In this document: piece by piece, positions 45,251 to 54,839 of the stretch
How positions within the stretch are numbered: the first letter of the stretch is position 1
Layout: the number at the start of each line of letters is the position of its first letter
Source of the DNA: Ceratodon purpureus
Taxonomy: Eukaryota; Streptophyta; Bryopsida; Pseudoditrichales; Ditrichaceae
Assembly (NCBI GenBank): GCA_014871385.1
Contig: CM026423.1
Location: 7,106,967-7,170,966 of the forward strand
Direction of reading: 5' to 3'
Length of the DNA: 64,000 nt
Translations under genes and position numbers: made by a program
Notes under the pieces: model-generated
Database searches by the model: none
Told to the model about the DNA's origin: nothing
The model's input: the letters and a program-made list of their open reading frames with translations, nothing else

Positions 45251-48200
45251 TTTAAGAGAGGGGACTAATTGTATGCCTAAGTAAGTATAGGGTTCGCTTT
45301 GATGAAGTACTGGGAGTAGTTGATTTCTATAGATGATTTGGTAGTTTTGTATGTGGGTTTTGAATTTGGTGGGTTGCATTTTGGTTTTGTTAGGGCAGCC
45401 AGTGACAGCACATTTTGTAACTCCGAGATCCATTCCTGCCCATTTGCAGAATCTGTCAATTTTGTTGAGTTGGGTTTGTAGAGAATTTAGAGTGTGTGTT
45501 AGGGCAGCAAGGTCATCTGCATAGGCTGCAGAGCTAATGCTGATTTTAGATGTTCCAAATGTGTAACCATGGTTCCCTTTTTGTAGCCAGCGAAGTAGTG
45601 GTTCCAGGAATATAAGAAAAAGATAGGGGCTGAGTGTGTCTCCTTGTATGGTGCCTCTTTGAATGGGTATTGGTTTTGTTTTACCAAAATGTTCACCGGT
45701 GATTATTGTGTGAGAGTGGGAGTATATGTTTCCAATTAGCATGATTGCGTCAGTTGGGTAACCGAGGTCTTTCATAACAGCAAGGAGTCTGGCATGGTCG
45801 AGGGAGCCAAATGCATTTTTAAAATCGATGTAGAGTAAGTATATATCTTGGTTGGTGAATTTTGCATCTTCTAGTGCGGCAATGAGAAGTTGTAACTGAC
45901 GGGCTGTGCTTCGTTTGGCTCTGAAGCCTTCTTGGCTATCATGTAATATCTGATATTTTTCCCCATATGCTGATAAGATGTATGTTAAAGTACTTGTGAA
46001 AAATTTGTAAATTGTGTTTGCTAGGGCAATTGGTCTATGGTTAGGCAGTTGGGTAGGGTCTCCTTTTTTATAGAGTAGTATCGTAAGACTTGTTTTCCAT
46101 GAGGTGGGAATTTGTTTTTGTTTATAGCAATGGGTAAAAAAGAGGAAGAGTAGTTCGTGGAAATTTTCTGGCATGTTTTTAAGAATTGAGTTTGGGATTT
46201 TGTCTGGGCCAGGGGTTTTGTTGCTAGATAAGTTTTTAAGACATGTTTCAAATATTTCTTTAGTAAAATGTTTGTGTAGCGGGATATGGGGGTTTCCGCG
46301 TTTTTCTAAGACAAAGCCATCTAGGTCGTGCCAGGGGTATTGTCTAACTCCACAGTTGCATTGTGGGGGGTGTTTAGGTTGAAAATAGCATGTAGGTACT
46401 GTGGGTCGGTTACTAATGGATTGTTGAGTGTGTATTTCAATTGCGATATCTTCTGGGTTGGTGAGAATGTTGTTATTACGGTCTAGAATGCAATCCAATG
46501 GGGGTGTGTCTTGGTTTTTGAAGACCTGTTTGTTTATCTTTTTTGGGCTTTTGTCGTATAGTTGTCTGTATTTGAATATTGCTTTTTTGACACATTGTTG
46601 GGTATGTTTAGTAGTGATTTTTCGAGTGTGGAGTTTTGATTGTTTGGCTATGTCAGCTATGGTTTGGATCCAAGCTTGTTGAAGGGCTTCGTTAGTTGGA
46701 AGTGGTGGGATTATGGTATTCGTGTGGTTATTTAATTCTTCTATTATGGGGTGTGTTTGCCAGTTTGGTGAATTTTTTGTTATATAGATAGTTTTACGGA
46801 TGAGGTGGTATGTAGCTAGATGTTTTTTCCATGTTTTTTGTAGTTTTCGGGGGAGGAACCCTCCTTGTGAGGATGTATGGGCTGTTAGTATTGGAAGGGG
46901 AGGTGCACTACAAGTTTCTTGGATTTTGTCAGATATGTTGTGGATTAATTGGTCTAATTGCGTGCAAGAAGTTTGCCATTGCTTGTCTGTAAGATGTTCT
47001 GTGGAAAGTAGTGTAGTGAGTTCATTTATAAGCAGGGCATTTTCCTCAAAGTATTCTAGTTTGAATTTGTCCATATTCTCTTGTGGGATTGGGTTGAGTA
47101 GTCTTGGAGTTTGGTTTATTGGGAGACTAGGTTTTGCTAGTAGTATGTTCGGTGGGATGTGTAACGTGACGGGAGAGTGGTCGGAGTTGAGGTTATGGTT
47201 GTTGTCTGTAGTGGAAGTAAATATTGTGTTGTTTGTGGTTTTTATGTAGAAGCCGTCTATGAGGCTGGTGTGAGTATAGTTATTTCCTCCTTGTCTTGTA
47301 AATGGGCAATTTGTGGGGATGTATTGGAGTTGGAGGCTATCTGTAAAGGTTCGCCATTCTAAATCTTCTGATTGTGGGGGTGTGATGTTGTGTTCAGTTT
47401 GCCTTCCACAAAGAGCAATATCGCGATTGAAATCGCCGCAGAGGATGTGGGTAAAAGTTGGGTGTGTATTGAGTTGTTGTGTGATGTGTTGTTGTATGAT
47501 TGGTATGTATTGTATGTCTTCTACGTGGGATGGCATGTATATATGTAGTATGAGCAGTGTTTGTAGTGGTTTGTTAGTAATTTGTATTATTTGTAGATAG
47601 GGAGATATTTCTTTTGGGGTGGGGATTTTTGTGATGTTGCCTGGGTATGCATATTTCTTGTTGATCATTGTGAGAAGACCGCCTCTTGTCGGTGTGTATG
47701 GCATCCGTTGTTGTATGCAGCGTGTCAGGGCATGTGTGTTATTAAAGAATAGTTTATAATTTGGAAATAAGCGTTGTATATATTTTGTGGATTTTGTAGC
47801 AGTGAGTTTGGTTTCTTGTATTGTTATGATGGCAGGTTCGTCTGTTGTGTTGGTGATTAATTCTTGTAAGTTTGGAAGGGCTGTATTGAGGGATGCGGCG
47901 TTCCATGTAGTGAATTTTGTAGTATGCGCAGTTGTGGGGGTTTGTTGTGGTAAGACGTGGGGTATGTTCGGTAATGGTGGGGGGTGTGTGTATTCTGGCA
48001 TGGGTTCGTATATTCGAAGTATTTCTTCTAATAGTGTATTTGGGAGGAACGGGAATTTTTCTGTTAACTGTTGAAGGTTTATTGAATCATGGTGTTGATG
48101 TACAAAGTTGTATACGTCGGTATGTATGGTGTCTGGTGGTTTTATTAGTGGAAGATTGTTTTGTGTGAATTCTATGTAAGGGTGTTTGTTGAGAATGTGG

Positions 48201-51200
48201 CGTTCTGGAGGGTTGGGTAAATTGGACATTTTTTCCAGAAGAAGGGATGTCCAGTCTGGGTTGGGAGTCTGGCTGAGTAGCTGGTCGCATGTTTTGAGTG
48301 ATGAGCTAAGAGTGGTGATGAGTGCGTATAAGATTCTAGGTGATGGGTGATGTTGTATTTGTAAAATGTAGTGTGAAAGGTGGGGGTAGTCAATATTAGC
48401 TGTGTTATGATCTGGGTGCGTTGTATTGAGGAGGGGTGAGAAGCGGTTTGCAAGGTGTTGATTTTCTGGTTGGAGTTTTATGGTACAGGGTAAGAAGTAG
48501 GTTTTACAGCGTCTTTTGTGTACAGGTGGGTGGTTTTTAAGGAGATTCGGCATAGGTCCTGGGTTCGTCTCAATATCGCCACTTAGTATGAGTTTCTGGT
48601 GTAATGGGTTTCTTTTTAGAGGGTTTTTAGAGATAGGGTGATATGTGTGATGTTTATATAGATAAGGGGTGTGTGAAAATGGTGGTTTAGTATTTTGTAT
48701 ATTGTGATTTTGTTTTTTAGAGAGATTATTGGTTTGAAGATGTGGGATTGGAGGTTGTGGGATAGAGAGAGAGTGTATGGGGGGAGGAAGGTGCCAACGG
48801 GGAGATAAAGATAGGTAGGAGGGGGAACAATAAGTGGAGTTACGGAAAGAGAGAGAGGAGAGGGTGAGAAAATATAGGATTAGGTAATAGAAAGTATGAA
48901 AATATAAGAAAAGTATAAGAGAAAATGTAAATAAGGGAGAATAGAGATAAGAAAGATTTTTGAAAAGGAAAAAGAGAGAGGTGGGAAGAAATGTTAATAA
49001 GGGATAGAGAGGATAAGAAGTGTGTAGAAAGATCAGTGGTGTAGATAGTGTTTCTATAATTTCTAGTTTTTTATTTATATTTTGGTGTTGTTGAAGTATA
49101 CCTGATTTTGATAAGTGGTATCGGGAGTTTAAACATAGAGAGGGATTTATAGGATGGAGTGTAGTAGATGTGTATCTAAATTGTTTTAGGAGTTTTAATG
49201 TTTTATGGTTTTTGTCGGAGTGTGGTTTGGCGGGTGGGGGTGTTTGTGATTTTTTTAGATTTAAAGAAATGGGAGTGGGTGTGTTCAATTGTTGTAGGAG
49301 GGTGAGGAATTTTGGAAATGGTGTGGTCTGAATTTGTCCATATTTAGTTATCGTGTTCCGTATTAGTTTATATGTTGTTTGGTATTTTTGTTTTGTATTA
49401 TGGCGAGGCCGGTAGGCCGAGGCCATTTTATGGTTGTGTTGTAGTATTTGGAAGTGGTGATTTGTATTAAGGTTGTGGTTATGTGGGGTGTAGAGTTTTA
49501 TTTTTGAGTAGAGAGTAATTGTTGAATGAAGTATGAATTTCGAAAAGAGTTTAACATTTGTAGGAAATCTGAGATTTGAGGGGAAGCTGATTTTTGGATG
49601 GAATCTGGGTTTTGGATGAAATCTGGGTTTTGGATGGAATCTGGGTTTTGGATGAAATCTGGGTTTTGGATGAAATCTGGATTTTGGATGAAATCTGGAT
49701 TTTAGATGGAATCTGGATTTTGGATGGAATCTGAATTTTGGATGAAATTTGAATTTTGGATGAAATCTGGGTTTTGGATGAAATCTGGATTTGGGATGAA
49801 ATGTGGGTTTTGGATGAAATCTGGCTTTTGAATGAAGTCTAAATTTTGGATGAGATCTAAATTTTGGATGGGAGCTAATTTTTGGATGAGATATAAACTT
49901 TGGATGAAATGTTGAATTTGGATGAGAACTAAGTTTTAGATGAAATGTAGATTTTGGATGAACTTGTAAGGTTGGTTGAAAATGGAGTTTTGAATGACTA
50001 TTTGATTGGTAATTACATTTACACAAGTGTAAAATATAATAATTGTAATTGTATTTCAAATCGTATTCAAAATACGGTAAAAACAAATATTTTCTACTAT
50101 AGGAAAAAATAATTACCTCATGGTAAGAACTAAGTAAAGTACTATGCGAATGCACTAATAAGTATTTCAGTAAATACTGTTGACCTCGGCGATTTGTGGT
50201 CAATCCACATTTGACTTGTCTTGTAGTAAAAGTCCCCCGGTAAATTGTTGCATGCCGGTAAGTGCCAAGGTAAGAGTAGTTTGGATGTCTTAACATCTGC
50301 TTCTTCAATTTCTCGTTAATATCATCCACATAATGGTGGGCCTCCTTGATGATGTCCTTCTTTAACTCAGTCATTTCCTTGTGTAACTCCACCTTCAACT
50401 TCTTGTTACCTTCCTCAATTGCCTCCTTCATAATGGTAAAAACCTCACCTTTAGTAGCACTTGCTTCTCCTTTGTGTTGGTTTTGAATGGCTTCCACAGT
50501 ATTAACCAAACACACGTTAGGGTCAGTAAAATCAAATTTTTCTAACACTTCCTTGGAGGGTTTTTCAATTCCCTCAAGGCTTCTACGGTGGGGGGTAATT
50601 TCCACGTGGTAAACTCCGATTTTTACCTCTTTGCCCACCCATTTTTTATAAACAAATGGGCTAAGGCATTCCACATTAGCACTACCATTATGCTTAGTGC
50701 CATCTTGTTTGTGGAACCAAATGCTTACCACATTTTTGGTTCCAAAAACATTGTAAATTTCAAGTGATGTAGCATCAATACTCATAAGAATTGGAAGATT
50801 GTAGAGGGTGAGAGTGAGGGCTTCTTTCCTTTGCTTTTGCTCCAAGGTAAGTGATGGATCCTTCTTCATTTGCCCTACTAGCACCTCATGATGAGTGGTC
50901 ACTTGGTTCTCTTTAATTCTCATGGCTTGAAGAGGGGTGGGTGCAACTATATAGGCATAGTTAAGAGGGGTACTCTTTTGCACATCCACCACCTCAAAAT
51001 CGAGGCCTCTTCTAAAACTGCTCTCCAACACATCAAAGAAGAGGGCATATGGAGACACATTCACCAAATTCTCACTTGTAATTTTAACGGATAAATTATT
51101 ATTTCTTGCAATGGCATGGTAAGACTTACATACCTTTCCCAAGGTGCCCACGTTTGATGAAGGGTCAAGTAACAAGATAAATGGTCTTAAGCCTTTCAAA

Positions 51201-52000
51201 AGAGCAATACCATCAATTTCGGAGTGGAGGAGATGTAGCTTGACTATACCAGCCCACACCCCCTTCTCTCCACCCCGTTTTACACTCATACACATAACTG
51301 AGATGGGTTCAATAAGCTTAGTACCAAGAGGAATATTCATAAATTCCAATCTCTTTTTTACAAGTTCTTTGACATTGTTGTGGAAAAGGGGAGTATTAGG
51401 GAGTTCAAAATGGATTGAAATTTGAAAATCCAAAGAGAGAGAAGAGATGGGGTCAATGGGTATGTCACATGGTACCTGCGTAAGATTGAAGTGCTGTCCT
51501 GCAGTACCATCTCCTCTGGTACTAGGATACAGCAGCTGTGGGACTCGTGGAAAAGAAATGCTTACCTCTTCCATTTCGGCAGCTTCTGCCGGGAGCATGC
51601 CTCGCGTTATTCTGTCTGCCGTCGTTTCATCGGTGAAGAGGGGCTCGCAGCCACGCTCCAAGGCCAGCTTCTCCATATTCTTAAATCCTAGCCACAGATG
51701 GCGCTGGATGGCCTGAGACGGCACACTGACATGAAGAGGAGGCGTCGGGGAGGTGAGCGATGTCGAGGCTGAAGCATCTTTCTCTCTGGGTCGTTTACTA
51801 GCGCTGTTTGCTCCAGTGCCGCCTGCTCCAGAGCCATTTGTTCCAGCGCTGCTTACTCCAACGCCGTTTACTCCAGTGCTTGCAGTATTCTGCTTTGCCT
51901 TTGCCGCTGATCGCTTGTTCAGACTCTGAGCAGGAGTGTCAATCTCCATGCACTCCTCCTCTGGCCCAAAACAAGACAGAAAAGCAGCCGAATTCGCCAT
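45248..52000 (-). CDS. LINE polyprotein, N-terminal part: RRM/coiled coil, 2A, APE endonuclease, RT
   Basis: From ATG at 51998-52000 (MANSAAFLSCFG) the frame gives 2250 residues to the TGA; it is open further up to 52252 and beyond. Residues 30-75 are Ala/Gly/Ser-rich. An RRM-like fold lies at about 395-471 (RNP2-like LTLYNLP, RNP1-like NGSANVECL), followed by a Lys/Glu coiled coil at 516-568. Residues about 680-804 are (FHPKxR)n repeats. The 2A site lies between G1148 and P1149, APE endonuclease at 1363-1619 and RT at 1910-2250 with YADD. An alternative start at 49424-49426 (MASAYRPRHN, good ATG context) would make the repeats a 5' UTR and place the 2A 290 residues in. Sense-strand composition differs between the module above 50.2 kb and the rest, so this may be a fusion of two genes or ORF1 plus ORF2. 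Confidence 0.8.
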   Translation of the reverse strand: MANSAAFLSCFGPEEECMEIDTPAQSLNKRSAAKAKQNTASTGVNGVGVSSAGTNGSGAGGTGANSASKRPREKDASASTSLTSPTPPLHVSVPSQAIQRHLWLGFKNMEKLALERGCEPLFTDETTADRITRGMLPAEAAEMEEVSISFPRVPQLLYPSTRGDGTAGQHFNLTQVPCDIPIDPISSLSLDFQISIHFELPNTPLFHNNVKELVKKRLEFMNIPLGTKLIEPISVMCMSVKRGGEKGVWAGIVKLHLLHSEIDGIALLKGLRPFILLLDPSSNVGTLGKVCKSYHAIARNNNLSVKITSENLVNVSPYALFFDVLESSFRRGLDFEVVDVQKSTPLNYAYIVAPTPLQAMRIKENQVTTHHEVLVGQMKKDPSLTLEQKQRKEALTLTLYNLPILMSIDATSLEIYNVFGTKNVVSIWFHKQDGTKHNGSANVECLSPFVYKKWVGKEVKIGVYHVEITPHRRSLEGIEKPSKEVLEKFDFTDPNVCLVNTVEAIQNQHKGEASATKGEVFTIMKEAIEEGNKKLKVELHKEMTELKKDIIKEAHHYVDDINEKLKKQMLRHPNYSYLGTYRHATIYRGTFTTRQVKCGLTTNRRGQQYLLKYLLVHSHSTLLSSYHEVIIFSYSRKYLFLPYFEYDLKYNYNYYILHLCKCNYQSNSHSKLHFQPTLQVHPKSTFHLKLSSHPNSTFHPKFISHPKISSHPKFRSHPKFRLHSKARFHPKPTFHPKSRFHPKPRFHPKFKFHPKFRFHPKSRFHLKSRFHPKSRFHPKPRFHPKPRFHPKPRFHPKPRFHPKISFPSNLRFPTNVKLFSKFILHSTITLYSKIKLYTPHNHNLNTNHHFQILQHNHKMASAYRPRHNTKQKYQTTYKLIRNTITKYGQIQTTPFPKFLTLLQQLNTPTPISLNLKKSQTPPPAKPHSDKNHKTLKLLKQFRYTSTTLHPINPSLCLNSRYHLSKSGILQQHQNINKKLEIIETLSTPLIFLHTSYPLYPLLTFLPTSLFFLFKNLSYLYSPLFTFSLILFLYFHTFYYLILYFLTLSSLSFRNSTYCSPSYLSLSPRWHLPPPIHSLSIPQPPIPHLQTNNLSKKQNHNIQNTKPPFSHTPYLYKHHTYHPISKNPLKRNPLHQKLILSGDIETNPGPMPNLLKNHPPVHKRRCKTYFLPCTIKLQPENQHLANRFSPLLNTTHPDHNTANIDYPHLSHYILQIQHHPSPRILYALITTLSSSLKTCDQLLSQTPNPDWTSLLLEKMSNLPNPPERHILNKHPYIEFTQNNLPLIKPPDTIHTDVYNFVHQHHDSINLQQLTEKFPFLPNTLLEEILRIYEPMPEYTHPPPLPNIPHVLPQQTPTTAHTTKFTTWNAASLNTALPNLQELITNTTDEPAIITIQETKLTATKSTKYIQRLFPNYKLFFNNTHALTRCIQQRMPYTPTRGGLLTMINKKYAYPGNITKIPTPKEISPYLQIIQITNKPLQTLLILHIYMPSHVEDIQYIPIIQQHITQQLNTHPTFTHILCGDFNRDIALCGRQTEHNITPPQSEDLEWRTFTDSLQLQYIPTNCPFTRQGGNNYTHTSLIDGFYIKTTNNTIFTSTTDNNHNLNSDHSPVTLHIPPNILLAKPSLPINQTPRLLNPIPQENMDKFKLEYFEENALLINELTTLLSTEHLTDKQWQTSCTQLDQLIHNISDKIQETCSAPPLPILTAHTSSQGGFLPRKLQKTWKKHLATYHLIRKTIYITKNSPNWQTHPIIEELNNHTNTIIPPLPTNEALQQAWIQTIADIAKQSKLHTRKITTKHTQQCVKKAIFKYRQLYDKSPKKINKQVFKNQDTPPLDCILDRNNNILTNPEDIAIEIHTQQSISNRPTVPTCYFQPKHPPQCNCGVRQYPWHDLDGFVLEKRGNPHIPLHKHFTKEIFETCLKNLSSNKTPGPDKIPNSILKNMPENFHELLFLFFTHCYKQKQIPTSWKTSLTILLYKKGDPTQLPNHRPIALANTIYKFFTSTLTYILSAYGEKYQILHDSQEGFRAKRSTARQLQLLIAALEDAKFTNQDIYLLYIDFKNAFGSLDHARLLAVMKDLGYPTDAIMLIGNIYSHSHTIITGEHFGKTKPIPIQRGTIQGDTLSPYLFLIFLEPLLRWLQKGNHGYTFGTSKISISSAAYADDLAALTHTLNSLQTQLNKIDRFCKWAGMDLGVTKCAVTGCPNKTKMQPTKFKTHIQNYQIIYRNQLLPVLHQSEPYTYLGIQLVPSLK
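45251..46273 (-). other. reverse transcriptase domain
   Basis: All core motifs are readable: NKTPGPDKIP, LYKKGDPTQLPNHRPIAL, motif A LYIDFKNAFG, motif B GTIQGDTLSPYLF, motif C AAYADDLAAL (YADD at 45512-45523), motif D GMDLGVTKC and motif E YTYLGIQL. Confidence 0.95.
47144..47914 (-). other. APE-type endonuclease domain
   Basis: Motifs in order: TTWNAASLN, IITIQETKL, RGGLLTMI, LHIYMPS, LCGDFNRD, SLIDGFYI and NSDHSPV, covering the Asn, Glu, Tyr, Asp/Asn and Ser-Asp-His residues of the apurinic endonuclease fold. It would nick target DNA. Confidence 0.93.
48554..48580 (-). other. 2A ribosome-skipping motif GDIETNPGP
   Basis: Preceded by LILS and followed by MPN, it matches the D-(V/I)-E-x-N-P-G-P consensus exactly. 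In viral and LINE 2A peptides the ribosome fails to join the last Gly and Pro and continues, giving two proteins from one frame. Here it would release an upstream product and a downstream endonuclease-RT product beginning with Pro. Confidence 0.92.
48640..48662 (-). promoter_or_regulatory. TATA-like motif just upstream of the 2A
   Basis: Sense strand reads TCTATATAAAC (48652-48662), about 70 bases before the 2A codons, after a long pyrimidine-rich tract (about 48840-49050). It could mark a second internal promoter or simply be composition. Confidence 0.25.
49586..49963 (-). repeat. 18-bp tandem array coding (FHPKxR)n
   Basis: About 21 units of TTTCATCCAAAATCCAGA-like sequence on the sense strand; the central units are nearly identical and the flanks diverged. 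All three forward frames of the unit are open. It is read either as a basic, His/Lys/Arg-rich linker in the polyprotein or as 5' UTR monomers if translation starts at 49426. Confidence 0.85.
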
Positions 52001-52413
52001 CGGCAAGGGTCGAGAGTTTGGCGGCGGTGTAGAGGACTTCGGCTTAGCAAGCTTGGGGCTTTGCAGCTGGTCCGTATGCTGGGAGCAGACGGTAAACCCT
52101 CTGGAGATTTTTGGGCACCGGCCGAGCAGCTTCCCACGGCGTTGAAGGAGCGGAGGTGGCGCCTGCAGCAGGTGTATATTCTCCTTGCTGCTTGGGTCTG
52201 TGCGGCTACTGCTGCTAAGAGGAAGTAGCTTCTTCCTGGCCCAGTCCCACAAGCAAACATGGACTACAACGACACGAACACAAGGCAGGTATGCGAAATG
52301 GTAGCTTAAGCAGTCGTACGAGGAAGTGCTGAAAATTAGCCGTAGGAGGGTTTGGTTGTTTTTTAAAGAATTTGCATACGATGGTGGGTTAGGGTTTATA
52401 GAATGGGTTTTAT

Positions 52414-54113
52414 CACTACAAGGAAAATGGGCTGCGAATCAACTAAAAACCAAGTGATCTGTGTTGGTTCCAACAGGGGGCCGTGCTGTTAGTTGATTTG
52501 CAGCCCATAATCAAGATAGCCGATTTTCCGAGTCAGGGAGCAAGTAAAATGTGTTGATGCGGAGGTTGGGGGGAATTCCCGCTGATGACGTGGTCATCTC
52601 CGTGGCCTGTGATAAGAGTGGAAATACCCGGGTTGATACTAGTGAGAGTATTTGAAGAAATGAAGACGACGGCACAAGGTACTAATCTTGTGGAGCCGTT
52701 TGTGTTTGCGTGGTTGGGGTTTAGGGTTTCATTCGGAGGCTCGCCATGACGAGCAGGTGGCTGCGATGGAGGCTTGACGGAGGCGGGCGATTGAGCAGAA
52801 CCAGGCGGTGAAGATGGACATGGGTGAAATGTGGGGCATTATGTATGTCGGTGGTTGAAGTACGTGTGCAGGACGGGAGCTGTGTGTGCGATTGTGTGGT
52901 TTGAGTTTGCATTTTGCGTCTCCTTGAACAAGAGTTTCTCATTTTTCTGAAAAGTTTTTGCCTGGACGCACGCTTGGTCTTTAGGGTCGGGTCGTTAGTT
53001 CAGTAGGGGAGGACGAATCACTTGGTTGGGTTGTGTGAGACGTGGAGATGATGATGTCTCTGTGGGAAATTTCAATTGTGGTTTACAGTAGGTGGTTCAG
53101 TGTGGAGCTGCACGGAGATCGGTACTAAGTGTAGTTCGATTGTTGATGATATGAAGTGGTGAATTGCAGAATTAATACGTTTGTTTCTGATCAGCACGGA
53201 AGTTGGCGACCTACCTCTGGCATTTAGGGTGTGAAGGGCGAGTTCTATCTCTAGTTTCAGCAGGTTTTGTCTTTCGTTATTTAGAAAACTGTGAAGGGAT
53301 CCGGTAGCGAACAGCTTTCTTCGACGATTTTAGGTTGGGTTTTGTCCCCAGCTCGTGGACGACATTTTGAGTTGAGGGAAGGGAGAAATGGTGTCAGTTG
53401 GAGTGACGGCGCCTTTCACTGCTGTACACTTGCACGCCGTAGCGCCCCAGGGTGTTAGCATGGAGCCCGGGGAGCTGCAGAGCCATGGCGTCCAGCACCG
53501 CGTCAGAGGGCGTGCAGCACAATAGCAGCCATGACCAGAGCGTGCCAAAATTGGAGCCGTTCAACCAAAGCCGCATCAGCCGTCTCATGCGTGAGCCTTC
53601 TCTTCTGGAGAAAGCTGAGCATGCGTGAAATAGTGATATAGTAATCTAGGCATGTTGTAGATTAGATGTACGCTAGGATATAGATTTATGGCATCGTGAC
53701 AAAATGTTCATCGTACATTCATTATGAAATATAAAGACATTTTAACACCATATTGGTATTCCATTGAGATATTTCATTTGAACCTCATATCTATTAAATT
53801 GCGACATTTTGTCTAAAATATGTACATCTTGAAATCTAGATACATTCCAAAATATGTACATTCCAAAATTTGTACATATCTTGAAATCTACGTCCCAAGC
53901 TAATGCCACATCGGATTGGCTGGTCCATCGCAAATGCTGACTCATCATCCAGTCATCAGCTAGGATGCACACGTGGAGGACCTAGATTTCAAAGTTCTTG
54001 AAAATAACTAAAAGCTCTTCCCTGTGTCCGAATCAAGACGTCCAATTCAACATCACCGAACAACACTTTTCTCTTCCCCAGCAGTTGATTAGGGCCCAGT
54101 TTTTCCTGTAGTG
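52414..54113. mobile_element. 1.7-kb non-autonomous CACTA transposon
   Basis: Ends CACTACAAGGAAAA and, inverted, CACTACAGGAAAAA, with a 3-bp duplication TAT at 52411-52413 and 54114-54116. Subterminal inverted motifs TGGGCTGCGAATCAAC (52428) and GTTGATTTGCAGCCCA (52494) and a related GTTGATTAGGGCCCA at 54085-54099 are typical of CACTA elements. No transposase frame is recognised. It lies inside the predicted intron between exon B and the LINE frame. The minus-strand frame that appears to run from exon B to 53989 crosses into this element and is not a gene end. Confidence 0.85.
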
Positions 54114-54839
54114 TATGTTGGAGAAAAGCGAAGTAATTGGTTGTGTAGGGTTCGTTGTTTAGCTTATGCAGAAATTCATTGAGAGGTAGACTTACCTGTA
54201 TTTTTGTTGGTGTCGATACAGCGCCGGGAGTGGAGAAGGTGGCAGCTTCGATGCTGAACTCTGGGCGTGTAGAGCAGCGCCTGCGATTGTCCTGCTCTCG
54301 CTGTGCTTTGCGCCAAAATGGGATACTGCGCGTGATGTCGCGAGGCCCGAAGGCATGCGTCTTCGACAGTTTTCTCTCAAAATCCGCTGCCCAGATTGTC
54401 GCAGCCGCCGCTGGTCCGAGGGCTTGGGATAGGTCGATGTTTTGTTCTGGCCGAGCTACAGCGTGCGTGCGCAGTGACGGCGTGAGCGGGCGTGTCACAG
54501 GCTGAGATGGCGCGTGCGCAGGGTTGAGGGTTTGAGGCGTTGCGACTGGCTTGTTTTTTCCCGCAGCTTGCACATCAGCTTGCTCGGGCTGATCGCCTTG
54601 GGGATCTTGTCGTGCGAGACTACACTGCTGGGAGAGTCTCGGATGGGAAGAGCGCTTCAATTGTCTCTTCGGAAGGATGTCCTTCTTCCTTCTATCTGAA
54701 ACTGCTGAGGTGATGTTGACGGCAGGAACAGCTACAAGCAGAGGCGGCAGGCTCCGGCAGCTATGCGAAACTTGAGGAGGATCTTGGGACGTTTGAGGCA
54801 GGCAACCTAGCTGCTGCGGCGATTGGGCGATGTTGCAGC

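Larger units (their letters stand above)
41451..50240 (-). mobile_element. LINE with two endonucleases, RNase H and a 2A peptide (Dualen/RandI-like)
   Basis: Minus-strand non-LTR retrotransposon. The 3' end is a short UTR, a 6-bp-stem hairpin (41491-41506) and a T-rich tail of TTTTTTA-like units (41451-41480). Coding order: 18-bp repeat array, 2A motif, APE-type endonuclease, reverse transcriptase, methyltransferase-like segment, RNase H, CCHC finger, restriction-like endonuclease. The 5' edge is uncertain: sense-strand composition changes from balanced to A/C-rich and G-poor near 50.0-50.2 kb, but the same frame stays open to 52252 through an RRM/coiled-coil module that may be its first module. 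All catalytic residues looked for are present and only one in-frame stop is seen, so the copy looks young. No target duplication could be identified. Confidence 0.85.

Noticed and set aside
42291-47600. Many plus-strand open frames within the LINE
   Set aside because: They are shadows of the minus-strand polyprotein, whose motifs are unmistakable.
48840-49050. Membrane-spanning segments in the LINE polyprotein
   Set aside because: The hydrophobic runs follow from a pyrimidine-rich sense strand and are not supported by any family resemblance; kept only as a minor question.
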